From: Takakia lepidozioides | Lineage: Eukaryota > Streptophyta > Takakiopsida > Takakiales > Takakiaceae | Reading direction: 5' to 3' | Length of the DNA: 64,000 nucleotides | Assembly (NCBI GenBank): GCA_030704615.1 | Contig: CM060734.1 | Coordinates: 59,226,042-59,290,041, forward strand | Shown: positions 10,191-22,800 of the stretch, in pieces | Layout: the number at the start of each line of letters is the position of its first letter | Position numbering within the stretch: the stretch's first letter is position 1 | Notes under the pieces: generated by a model | Databases searched by the model: none | Seen by the model: only the letters and a program-made list of their open reading frames with translations | Told to the model about the DNA's origin: nothing | Program-made: the position numbers and the translations under genes

Positions 10191-13100
10191 ATGGAGGGGC
10201 GTGTGCGGCGAGGCGTGAGGGTTAGGCAGCAGCTGCAAGAGGATCTGGATAGAAAGCATGGCGATTTGGCTCTTGTTGGCTTCCACTGCCGCTTCTTTGA
10301 TGACGACGCCATGGCGGAATTCACAAACTCTCCGGAGGCCTTGTTGCCTTGGAATGGCGATGAGAAGCTTATGATGGACCGTTATGATGTTCGCCACTTG
10401 CTGGTTGATTTGAGTGGGCTGCGGCGGCGGCGGGCTCGGCTACCCTCGCCAGATGCCAGCAAAGAGGAGCTAGATTACGAGCGCTTTAGAGATTTCGGGG
10501 GGCTTGACGAGGGGGATTGTGGACCCGTTTCACCGACTGATGGTATGATCTGCTGTATCTACTTGAGGGTTTCTCTGTTATGTTCATAGGAGAAAAATCT
10601 GACACTTAGGACGAGATTGAGCAATTTCTTAGGGATTGGGCAGTCTACTTTTGCTGCTTACGGCTCGATGCTGGACCTGCCTTTGGGGAAGCCCTGAATT
10701 CCGCAGTAAAATGCTTTTTAAAGGATGTCGCGCTCTCTGCATGGTCTAGGATCGCTTAATTAGGTTGATCTTAATCTTTAGGAGGTTGGCAACAAGGCTC
10801 AAGCTCTTGGAGTGAGCTGCTCGTAGCACCTGAGTCCGCCATGGGGGTAACGGAGTACGGCATATTTGTGAGCACTTCACAACTGACAGATGGAGACCCT
10901 GGAGAAGACTCAGCCATACAGCTTAGGCTATAGTGGTGTAAGTCGAGATCGCTGTCTGACTCAAGCGTTGCAGGTCCAAATGCAGTGATGCGAGTGCATC
11001 TGTGCATCTGTAGTGCCACTTCTTTTAGATGCAGTAGAACGGGAGTCATTAGGTGGAAGAAGGAATGCGGACAGGAGGAAGTGGTGTCGGGGATGGGGTT
11101 TTGTCCAATGGACTGAATGCCAGGAAACGTGTGATGCTTACCTTTCATCCCTTTTCAAGCGTGCAGGCAGGCCCTGTCTCTGCGTTCATTCTTGTCTCTA
11201 CGACCAAGTGTAAGAGGCTTTCTTCCCTTGTCCTACTCCCTCTGTCTGTGTGTCTGTCTTATTGCTATCTGCATCTTCTAAAAACATGTCCGAGTTGTTC
11301 TGGCATGAACTCCCTTCCACTCAAGAAGTTGAGGGTTAGTAATAGGAACAGTTGTTGAGTGAGTCTCTTACAAGTTATTGAAAACAGATGCAGAAGAAGG
11401 TGCCAAGAGACAGGTGGGAGCATACCAGAGTGTTGGTTTCAACTACAACAACGGGGCTTCTGCCATGGGTGAGGCTGAGAGGAATTTAGCTGACGCCACG
11501 GAGGGCACACTCTTCTGTCCACCATTTCCAGTCCCTGAGCATCTGGTTGCAGCTCTGGTGAGTTGTGATGGTTCTTTCCCTGAACACTTCCTTTGGTTGT
11601 ACCTACAGTGTTCACCATTTCACATCTGTAATAATACCTTGTGTCTTTAGTCAGATTAGGGTTGGAGCACTGGGTTCTTACAAAGCCTACGGGCATAAAG
11701 GCAAAAAGCTACGTGATACTTGACACAGCAGTGCTGTGTTGACAAGCTGATATACGTGTGGGGGTTTCAGGTGGCCTGCAGAAGAGTGGGACCAAAGTTT
11801 TATATTGAGGGGGCCTTTTGCTTCCATTTGACCAATGTGGCAGTGTGCAGGTGCGCGTGTGCGTGCACTAAGTGCAAAACTTTACAATTGCTGCCACTCT
11901 ACTGGATGGTGCTGATCAATAGCTCTTTGTCTCTGACATGTTCTGTCAACCGCCGCTGCTGGGTTGTATCTATCTGAAATGTAACGGGCACTTTTGGCTT
12001 GAAATGCTTCTTGCTTTCTCTCTAAGCATCTCTACTCCTTTCTCTGCTGATGCACATATACATTATGACCAGCATTTGACGTACCAGATTATAAGGAGTT
12101 GTTGTGGTCTGAGTGCATAACTTTGTTGTAGTATTTTGGAATTTCTTGACATCAAGGAGTTCAGGAATAGTTCACTTCCTAGCTCAAATTCTGACACCAC
12201 CTGTTGCCTGTTGTTTCTATTTTCGCTTGTGCAGCCATCCTCTGAAAAACTGCATCAGATCATGGCTGGCACTGCCAAGTTTGTGAGGGAGCATGGTGGG
12301 CAGGCCGAAATTGTGCTGCGAGTGAAGCAGGCAAACAATCCCACATTCGGTTTCTTGATGCCTGACCATCGTCTCCATGCATATTTTAGATTTTTGGTCA
12401 ACCAACCCGAGCTTGTGGGGGCATCCTCTGAAAGCGAGACAAATGCAGTCCTGGAAACGACCACAGTACCAGAGGGTGGGCTGTCTGTATTAGGAGTGTT
12501 ATATGGAGATGACAATGAGGAAGATGAGGAAGGAAAGGAGCTGGAAACAGATATGAATTCAGGCTCAGACATGTTAGCAAGTTGTGATGTTGGGAAGACA
12601 GATGAGGATGTGCAGACTGATGTGACCAGCAGTGACAATACTTCCCAAAGCAAGACTCCTTCAGAGTTCAATGATCAAATTCCCAACATTGCCATGAAGC
12701 TTCAATCGACACAACACAATAGTAGTTTGCCAGGTGGGTCTTGCAGTGTCTCTTTATCTCATCCTACCCTTACCAACTGTGAGGCATTTGGTTTCTTCTC
12801 TCTTGATCACTGCCTGTGGTGTTTCTGACTTAACTATGGTGTATGTGGTAAGGCTATTCAAATTACCTGACATGTAATTGCTAGCAGTTGATGTGCTCGC
12901 ATACTGACAGAATAGAATAATCTTGATAAGCTTTACTAGTGGAAGTTCTTATATATCTGTATAGATTGCATCTGAAGATATTCTCAACTTTATGCCCATT
13001 TCTTAGAGACCCACCCTCGTGTCGGTGTATGCTGTTCTAGGTTTTCTTGCATTGTTATCTAGTTATTTGCTTCTGCCTTAGCTAGCTGTCTTAGCTTGAA

Positions 13101-15687
13101 TGTGACCCTAAGTGGTGGGTTCTGACATTAAGAATGTTATTCTGGAGCCTGCAGTGAAATTTATTGAAGGCAACTTTATTAGATCTGAGATAATAATCCA
13201 AAATCTCAAAATATTAGGTGCAAATTGACTAATTTCTCTATGCATCAGGCTCTAATGCTAGAGGTGAAGAAGGGTTTGTTGAAGAAAGTGGTACGCTTGA
13301 AAATTGGAATTTTACTTTTAGCTCAGCCATGAATGAACCTCCTCCTCCAGGAACTGTGCTTGGCAACATGACATCAGAGGGGGCGGCTGGTGATGTCCCA
13401 CCTGTCACTGGATTTGCAACTTGGGAAATAGGGGCCTACCGAAAGCCCCCTGATCATATGAAACGTATCATTGACAAGATGGTGGAGTTCATTTCACGGA
13501 ATGGGAAGGAGTTTGAGGCAATTGTGCGAGAACGTGATAAGAGTGATGGTCGCTTCCACTTCCTTCTTCCATGGAATGAGTATCACCCTTATTATGCCAA
13601 GGCCTTGGAAGCATCACTCCAGGTCAGTACATTGACACCTAGGAGTAGAGAAGAGAGAAAGGATAGTGGAATCTCCGTAAAAAGTATTCTCTGTTTGACC
13701 AAGATGCTTCTGGCTCCAGGAGTTTGTGGATGTTCCTGCAGTGACGAGCTGTTGCCAGCAGTTTGTAATTAACTGGGTGCTTGGCCACATCTACGTTCTC
13801 CTACAGTGTGTATTAGTTGATGTTCCCTAATACCAAGAGATCAAAAATAGGTGGAGATGAAGATACTAAATTGATTCTAACTGAGCAGCTTATAACTGTA
13901 GCCTTGAACTACGTTTTGGCCTCTGAGCAGTGAGCAGTCAGTTGGCGCTTGATATGGCTATTGTACTTCCAGAAATCTTATACCTTGGATTTTGTAGTGA
14001 TAGATGATAGTGGAATTTCCAGGTTAATGTCATGGTTATGTCTCAAGTTTATTTTGGTGTTCTTCAGGATCTTCAGAGGACTGAGAGTTTGTATTGACAA
14101 GTAATGTGGCAGGCTAAAGAGTCAAGACAGTGTGGGTTGCAACAAGAATCAGGGCAGGCAGCAGGTGAGACCCCTTCCTCGCGACCAGCGAGCAACAATG
14201 GATCTGAAACCAATTCACTTCTTTCAACAGAACCCTCCTTGGAGATGGGCCCTGGCTACATCACAGAAAGAGAAAGAGATGAAGTAGAGTTAAGAGGCAT
14301 GGGGGATGATCAGTATGGTGTGCTAAAGGCTGTGACTCTTCCTACTGAAAATGGGGAAATTCTGAGAACCGGTGGCATGAGTGCTGAAGCTGCTGCTGAA
14401 GCTGTTAGAGTGGCAACTCGCAGGGGTCCCCACTCAGAGATGGATGGAGCAGGGAACAGCAAACATCAATGCCTACCATTGGAGGAGGGCAGCTATGGGA
14501 TGAGCGTTGATGCTGTTGCTGCAGTTATAAAAGCTGCCACTCGTGGTGCTCGTAAAGTAAAGGTAGACACATTCAAGTTTCCCGAAGGAGAAGGTGGGAG
14601 GGAGACAGAAAGTTCTAGCAAAGTTGCAATGAGAGTTGCACTGACAAAAGCGACCAAGAATTTGTCACCTACGGATTCTGGTGAAACAGGGGAAGGTCGA
14701 GAAACAAGGGGGTCCAGGAGTGTGGAGATTGAATTGCGGGCTCATTCTGGGTGCAATTCTGGAACCCTTGTTGGGTCACAGCCAACAGCTCCCAGTCCAT
14801 TCAACCTGGGTGACACTGATGTGAGTGTTGCCAAAGTGGTAGCAAAGGCGGCAGCTGCAGCAGCTGCGCATGAGGCAGATTCAGCTGATGCGCAATTAAA
14901 CCCCGAGGAGAAACGCAAGGCTGAGAGGTTGAAAAGGGCAAGAATGTTTGCAGCGATGATTAAAGATGGGTCTGCGAGCAGTGGGCCAGGCTCCAACTCG
15001 CAAGGTATATCTGTTCCAGTGAGGGGTATCATCCCAACCCAAGGTGCTGTCTCTGTTAGGATGCAGGCTGTGCCAGAAAGTCAGTACATGGACTGTTCAA
15101 ACAGCAATAAAAGACTGGGGAGCAGCGGCCATCTGCAGGCTGGTAAGAGTCTGGATGCAGGCTCTCCAGACACGGGTGCTTCAAGCCAAGCACTCAAAAA
15201 GGATATTGTGAAAGAGAGTTCAGAGCTTCCCAGCAAGGCTGAACCTGTGCCAAATGAGAAGCGCCAGCATAGGCATCACAGAAAGCGACACCTATCTGAT
15301 CATGATTCAGAAGAAAAGCACCAACATAAGAGACGAAGCCGTAGTAAGCGAAAGAAGCATAAGGAGCTTGCTTTGAGCACTGATGAAGAAGGACAGGGAG
15401 GTAGGCACCATGCCAAGAAATCTAGTCGACGTCATCAGCATGATTCATCTGGCTCAGATGAGGATAGGGAGAGGCGCCACAGGAGGCACAAGGAACACAA
15501 GTTAAAGAAGCTTCCCCTAACCTTGGAGAAGGAAGTTGTGGCTGGTACAGGTAAACCTGGGAAAAATTCCAGTGTAGGAGCAGCTTGTGGAATAGAAGGG
15601 GGCTCTACTCCTTCAGAGTCACCAATGGTAGTGGATGTACCTGATGATATTCGTGCTAAAGTACGAGCTATGTTATCGCAAATGTAG
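10191..15687 (+). CDS. SWAP/surp-domain splicing regulator (SFSWAP family)
   Basis: Five coding exons join in phase: 10191-10542, 11388-11557, 12235-12733, 13249-13622 and 14113-15687 (989 aa). Exon 1 has DRYDVRHLL and LDYERFRDF, the DRY_EERY N-terminal domain of SFSWAP/suppressor-of-white-apricot proteins. Exon 2 carries the AYQSVGFNY segment. Surp domain 1 (about residues 178-230) has KFVREHGGQAEIVLRVKQ, and surp 2 (about 407-465) has MVEFISRNGKEFEAIVRER. The last exon is Ala-rich in the middle, then His/Lys/Arg/Ser-rich (KRRSRSKRKKHK), and ends VPDDIRAKVRAMLSQM, typical of plant members. The protein should be nuclear and act in alternative splicing. Surp domains bind SF1-type partners in known family members. 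Failure to splice intron 1 would stop translation at about 10,587, so intron retention could regulate output (inference; the animal homologue autoregulates). The start ATG is in a plausible context but is not proven. Confidence 0.9.
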
Positions 15688-16897
15688 CATCAACATTCCT
15701 TACTAAAAATTCTCCCAATTCTTTTGAGGATACATTTGTATTGAATCACCGGAGGATTGTCACCATCGCAGCATTGGGGAGTGACTGTTACCCTTCACAT
15801 TGTAGAGTAGTAACTTGTGTACATGGAAAGGGCAGTATTTTGTCTGATGGGTGTGGCTCTTGCCCTGAATTTGAGTTTCTCACCAGATGGCATTGTGGCA
15901 GCAGTTGTTCTGGTACATAGTGTATAGTGAGAAACCATCGAAATGTATATTTGAGTAGATCAACCAGCAACGTGTTTAAACTTGCAAATGTAGCATGCAG
16001 ATGCACAGATGCAGCATGTTTATACAGAAAGTTGACTTCACCCTCTTCCCTTCAGGTTCTGCAGAAGAGTCCATCTGACGCTACAAATCCCCTCTTCTCC
16101 AGGTGCTTTCATCAACACTATTGGTAACCACAATCTCACTGGAAACCTTGCTCATTCCAGGGCTCTCCCCTGTTCCATATTCACACATCTCAAATTCGTG
16201 CGTGTAGATAGAGCTCTTCCAGGACTACGCAGCCATAAGCATTGTCGGAAATTTAAGCTAAATACTCTGCTGTACACATTGAGGTTGCCACTTCTCTGCC
16301 AGCAAGACAAGGCAGGTACATGGAAAGACCTGCACCACCCAAGAACGGGAATTTGAGTATTACCTCCATCTCTCTAATGAGTGGCCACGTACATGTTGTG
16401 CATGTATGCGTAACTACAGGCCGAACATGATCGCGTGCTCAAGTTTCACAGCAAACTGCAAGTAAATTTGACCTGCAAACACATTCCAGAAATGAACTCA
16501 CAGAAACATCAAGCTCAAATCATACTCTAAAAAAACCCACCTTTTGTACATTAGCAGGTGCTCACAGAGATCCATAGGAAAATGCCATCATTGGATCAGA
16601 AGTTAAACTACAAGGTCCCCAATCTGTCTCCTTTGCCTGTCTTGGCTTCAGAAAGGCTGATAGATGAGGTTTACGAGAGATCCCAAATTGGTGGTGGATT
16701 TTTCCGGTTTCCATGTGTGCAGGGTGCTGCTACAGGACAAGCCTGTTAAGCTCTTATCCATCCACACAAGCATTTTCTTGATTATGCATGCGGTTCACAA
16801 TGCCTGATTTCCAAAGAGAGGGTTGCTGAGAGAATGTACTGGGCTGTACCCAAACACCACCAGCCATGTGCCTTGGAGAAAGGAAACCGATATGGTG
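15688..16897. other. Tail-to-tail intergenic region
   Basis: The 3' ends of the SWAP gene (+) and the coiled-coil gene (-) converge here. It should hold both 3' UTRs. Short ORFs show no domains. Confidence 0.5.
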
Positions 16898-19800
16898 TTA
16901 GAAAGCTGCAGAATCAAACTCTGGGAATGAGCTTCTGAGAATTGACATCTGACCCTCCTTCTCCAAGATCTCCTCTTCTAGCTGCTGTATTCTGCTCCGC
17001 ATTTCTTTAGCCTCCTCTTGAATTATCAAAGTTTCATGCCCTTTTGCTTTCACCTCTGCCATCTCCAGCCTCAAATATGTAATTTCAGACTCCATTAAAC
17101 TCAGTTTCTCCTCCAAGTCATGTATGATGATCTTGGACTGCCCGACCTGGTCTTCCATACGGTACGCCCTGTAGAGCACATTGTTCAGTGACAGTTGGAG
17201 CTGGTCTTTCTCCTGGAGAATCAAATCCTGCCCCTCAATCGTGGACGCCAGATGCTGTGTGAGGCTATCCAAAGCTTCTTCCCGTGAAGCCAGCTCGTAC
17301 TCTGTATCCTTAAGTTTTGACCCCAGGAAATTACTGTGCAGTAGGGATGTGTCCCTCTCCTCCCTAAGAGCATTGACCTGCTTTAGAGCTTCAGACAGTT
17401 CTTGTGCAATCTTGCTGCTGTCTCCTGACTTTTCGAGCAGTGCATGTTGCAAACTTTCAATCTGTTCATTCAACTTAGTCACCTGTAACCATGCCACAAT
17501 GCTACCCTTGTAAATATCTTAAAATGATGGTAGTTCCTTGCTGTCTGTGTCTCTTTTTGAACACCTGTGGCACTCACTACCCTAGAGATTTCTCTCTGCC
17601 GTAAGTGTCCAAACAGGCCAAGTGGTTAATGACATACAGTCCTTAGCACCCCCATAGGCAAGATAGGCATCTATGCACGGACATACACAATAACAGTTGT
17701 GAATACTATAAATATTGCCCAAACATATAATCAAAATACATCCCACTACTCCCTGGAAACTGCTGAGGATCAGTAGATGTGTAGATTGGATCTGCTTGCC
17801 CACTGCCCAATACTTGGAGACAATGGTAACACACAATTTTTTGAGCAACAGAGGTGTAGCAGAACCACCTCATTTTCTTGGTTCTGGGCAAACTCAAGAA
17901 GCTCCTCATTTATGCTCATGACCTCCACCAACCGCTGCTGCTGTTCCTCTGCCTGATGCTGCATTTCCTGTATCCTTTTCACCAGCTCAAACTCCTCCAT
18001 TGCTGTCAAGTCAGGCCCATGCTGGATTGCCTCCATCCTTCGCCTCATATCCTGAGTTTCCATCTCTTTCTCAAGCAGGGCTTCCTTGACCCCTGCTGCT
18101 CTAGACTCGCTTACTGCAAGCTCCTCTCCCAGCCTGGTCTTCATGTCCTGCAGGCCCAGTACCTGTCGCACAGCCCATCACTTTTCAGGGAGCCCAAAAA
18201 TTCATGTCCTGTTTGGATGTGCTATTCTTGTTGTTCAACTTTATTCCATGGGCCCTTGGGACTCCAGTGGATGTTAAGAAGTTCCTTTCTTTGGATGTTA
18301 TAGAGTTTCTTGTTCATTTCTTCATTTCTTCCATTTCATTTCATTACTTCATCCCATAAGCTCTTTGAGCTTCCTGTGGACGTTATAAAGTACCATTGCA
18401 TTTCATTATATTATTCTTGCCCCTTAGGCTCTTTGGACTTCCCAGGGACGTTATAAGGGTTCTTATAAATTTCTCTTTTTATTCTGTCTGCGTATCTACT
18501 TCCAGTGGACGTAATAAACCTACTGTCTTAGATAGGAGAGAGTGTGAAGATGAAGATCATTTTGACCTTGCCACGTGATCATGGCCTTGTAAAAGTAGTA
18601 CTGCTGGCATCATCTGAGATTCCTAGAGATCTTTGGGCTTCCTATGCATATTGTAAAGTTTAGATATTGCCTACAGTTTGTCAGGCTGCTCTGGTCTGCA
18701 CGCTTTTTGTGCACACCATCAAGGAGGGGGGTATGCAGGGAAAGAGAGTGTCAAATCAGCTCAAAATACTCCTATAAGTGATGAGAAGGTACAGACCAAC
18801 CAACAGTCCCAGGAATCAACTGACACAAATACAAGCATGCCACCTTGCGGGGGGAAGAAGTGATCCTCACTTCGTTTCGGGCTTCCTTCAACCGATTCTC
18901 CAAATAGGCCACCAGGCCTTTATATCGTAGCCGTAACTCAGCCAAAGTGGACTCAGTCCTGGACATATCATCAGCCAGCTGCTGATTTTTTTGCTGAGCA
19001 GAGTTTAAAGTTTCTCCCTTCCTTCGGAGCTCCTCAGCATGCTCTTCCATCTCCTTTGCCAAACAATTGTCTTTGTCCTCCAGCTTTTGCTGAAGCAATA
19101 GGGTGATGTTCTCCATTTCAGCAAGTCGCAATTCGGCGGCTGTGAGGGAGGCTTTCAGACTATTTGACTCTGCAATGACTGAGGAGAGGCGTACCATGAG
19201 TTGCTCTGTGTTGTTATCATGTCCCTGAAAATAGGCATGACAGCTTTGTTAGGAAGAATTGAGGAAGAACATGCTTGATTCCTAGTTCCAACATTCCTTG
19301 GATTTTTTATCAGATTTATAGGCTGAGATAGACAGACAGACCTCACAAGCGCTGTTTTGTAATTTGTGGCAGAGCTCACTGAGCTGACAGCTCAACTCCT
19401 TAAGCAGGCTAAAATAAGTGTCGTGCAAATCCAGAAGATGCATCTCATTCTCCTCCTTACTCTGGTCAACTATTGTGCACTTTTCCAGCTCACTCTCTTG
19501 TCCATGAACCACACGTGAGAGCTGGCTCACAGTAGCTTTCAGCATCTTGCCTGCAGGGATGGATAACATGACCGTCATGCATAAGGAAAAGTATTGCTGC
19601 AGTCTAGAAATCACAGTTTGAACTGAAAGCAAAAGGATCTGTTTCAAGTTCAATCTACAGAACACATCGAGGTGCGGAAAGTGGTAACGACGACAGTCCT
19701 TCTCCATGTATGTCTACCTGCTGGAATTGAAATGACTTGATAGGGCTATTACTGCAACGTCTGAAAGGTCAACAACACAAATAGTTGAAGCTTGTATGAT

Positions 19801-22800
19801 ATTGGCTGCAGGCTTCTCAGCACCTATTTATAAAGTGCTGCACAAAACCCAAGACTTTCCAGGCCAGCTCAGGACGCACCATGTTTGGCAATGAGATTGT
19901 CACACAACAATCTCTGAGGGTTGTTGGACTCTGTCAGACTCGTAAGAAGCTGTTCTATGGTTTGCTGCACTTCAATCACTGTTTCGTTCTGAGTAAGTTC
20001 TGCAGTGCTGACAATAGCCCCTCTGTCGGTCTTGTTGGAGTCAGGTACCCAACCCCTGCAAATGCCAGAGGCACATAGTCTTCAATTTTGAATCATTTAG
20101 ACACCACTATTTTTACCCATTCTTCGATAGAAGCTTGAATGGTGGTGGTACCTCAAACTCTTATTCACATTAGCTGGAGAGACATCAGGTGCAGCTATTG
20201 CAACTTATCATGCCTCCTTTTCTTTATAGACTTGTTCACAGTTTGGCCTTATTTCTAAGTAGTTTCGATTCTACCTAATGTCGCTGCGACTTGTTCCTCA
20301 ACGAGAAGTCCGGGCATAGCTATTAGGTAATTTCTTTAACACAGATTCAGCATGAGAGTTAAGGTCACGGGAACTATTTTGATTAATAAAAGAGAGACTC
20401 CCAGAAGAAAAGATGGGGAAGGTGAGAAATCCATAGAAAATAAAAGAGGCGACCCAGCAACTGTAGTAGTACCTGCTCAGCTTGCTTTGCTTCTCCTGTC
20501 CAGAGTGATTATAGATATCATCTTGGGCATTTTCTCCGTCTGTGTGGGCATAGGAAGAGACTCTAGTATCTATCACTCTCAGTGCATTCATGGACTTCTC
20601 TTGCTCCATTGATCCAATCTCATCCTGCGCCATGAAAAGTTCAGGACCCACCACATGTTTCTCCAATGCAGGCTGGGCACCCTCCAATCTCAGCATCTCT
20701 CTTTCTTGGATTTGCATATCTATCAATCGTCCATTTGAGCTTGTGGACCAATTTGACCAATTTGACCAATTTGACTGGAAGGCCTCCTTTGCTTGCTTTT
20801 GTGTAAATGGTTGGAGTACCAAGAGCTTACTTGCAAGCTGAATAGAGTTTTCCCCAGACTGAACTAGTGGCCAATTTGGCGTTTGTCCCTACCACAATTA
20901 ACAGCCAGCCATGTGAGTCAGGATCCATCCCAAGATTTTGCTGTGTTTATGGTTACAAACTGCTAAGAACATGTGCTGCTAACTCTGGAACCAAGGGAAA
21001 AACATCTAACCTAGGATTGACAAAAGCAGGCTCAAGGAAAGTTTGGGAGGACTTTTGCAAATCTGGACTGGGCATGCAGATGATGTCTGGGAATGTCACA
21101 TCAATTTAACATTACCAGTCCTGACTCTGTATTACTCATGCTGACATTTGAACAACCAGATACACAGACTCAAGCTCTTGAATGCGATTTTGCATCAATT
21201 TAGTTAAGCATGCCAATGATATGTAACTAATCTATGGTGCAAAACCAAGTCAAAGACATTGAACTACTCTTCGTGCAAGTCCAGATGGGGCAAGAAAACA
21301 CAAAGACACCTCAAAACCCATGGGTCCACACTGATGAACAACAGTACTGCATATAGATGGCTTGCTGTGTGCACTTGCAACATTGTTTAAGACTGAAAAA
21401 TGGCTCTGCAGTATCACAGATGTTTTGAGGATTTTAGCAAAGTAACAGGCGTCCAACCTGTAACCACTGTTACAGCCAACATGGTTACACCTTGTCGAAT
21501 GCCATAAGTAGGGGTTAGACATTGAGTTTCATCCCTATCAATCTAACTTTACTATCTCTAATCATCACCCTATTATACGAGGATCATTTCACCTTGTACC
21601 TTGGCAGTATACTTCACTGTCACTCTAGCATTGGCGAGCCCACTTGAGTCGCCCTGCACTTTCTGGCTGTCTTTTAAGTAGGAAAAACCAATTGACTCAC
21701 CTGTCTCCCTTCTGGAAGACAGCCCCCAGGGCCAACAGGCTCAGGCCATTCCTGGGATATCATTTGTAGAGCCTTCTCTCCTACCTCTGAAGAAAAGAAC
21801 TGGGGCGCTGGCTGCCTGTGAGCGAAGTTCAGTGTGGAACATTGTCCAACACCTTTCTTAGTCTGGGCTTCCCGGACAAACCACGTCAGTTCTTTGCCTT
21901 TTTCTAACTGTTTCGAATTGCAAAGCATCCAACTTTGGGTCTATCTAGGAGGAGGCTTTAGGGATAATACCAGTGAGACTGCCTAAGGCCAGGACCAGCT
22001 TTTGTATAAGCTTATCTCTTTGCTCCAGTGCAAGGAACCAGGGCATTTGTTCCATGCGAGCAGGAGTTCGAGACTGTCATCAATACTGCAGACTCTGTCT
22101 GGCCTTAGTGAGCCAGCCAACTTGACTCCCCATTGTTGGCAAGATAAGCAAAAGGGTGCTGGCAATTAGACCCAAACCAATTCTGGCACAGATTCTCTCC
22201 GTATTGTTTTCCTCCGTTGTCTATTGAGAAGAACCTGGGCAGTGATTCCTTATGAGCAAAGACTTGGGGGCACAACCATGATCTTAAGCCAGCCAGCCAG
22301 CCCAGGTCATTCCCTGGGCCTTGATCTCCTTCTTCCTTAGGAAAAGCCCCTAGACAAAATAAGTCTTTTCTGGAGAGGTACTACAGGGAATTTCCTGCTA
22401 GTCATGTAATTACTTGCATGAGTTTCTATTTACCTGCTCATGAGAAAAGAAGGTGGGCAAGAAAGTTCAACTTTTTCACCACTTTTTTGTTCCCATTCTG
22501 AACGACTTACTTCCTTCATTGTTGGAAGAGATACAACCATTCAATCTCTTCCTTTTGAGGAGAGAGCGGCTGCCCACCACACACCCATATCCATTTCCAC
22601 TTCAGAAAAAGCCTTCTAAGATTCCCTACTTCTTTCTCACCATTCACCCCCTATAACCCTCTGCTTTATACTCTCTTCTTTGACTTCGTTCTTGTAGAAA
22701 AACCAATTCTTGCAAGATGCTGTGCTAGGCCACAGGAATGTACATGGCAAAACGTTCCTTGTGATTAAAAAAGTAATATTTCCCCATGCCCAGTCATTTA

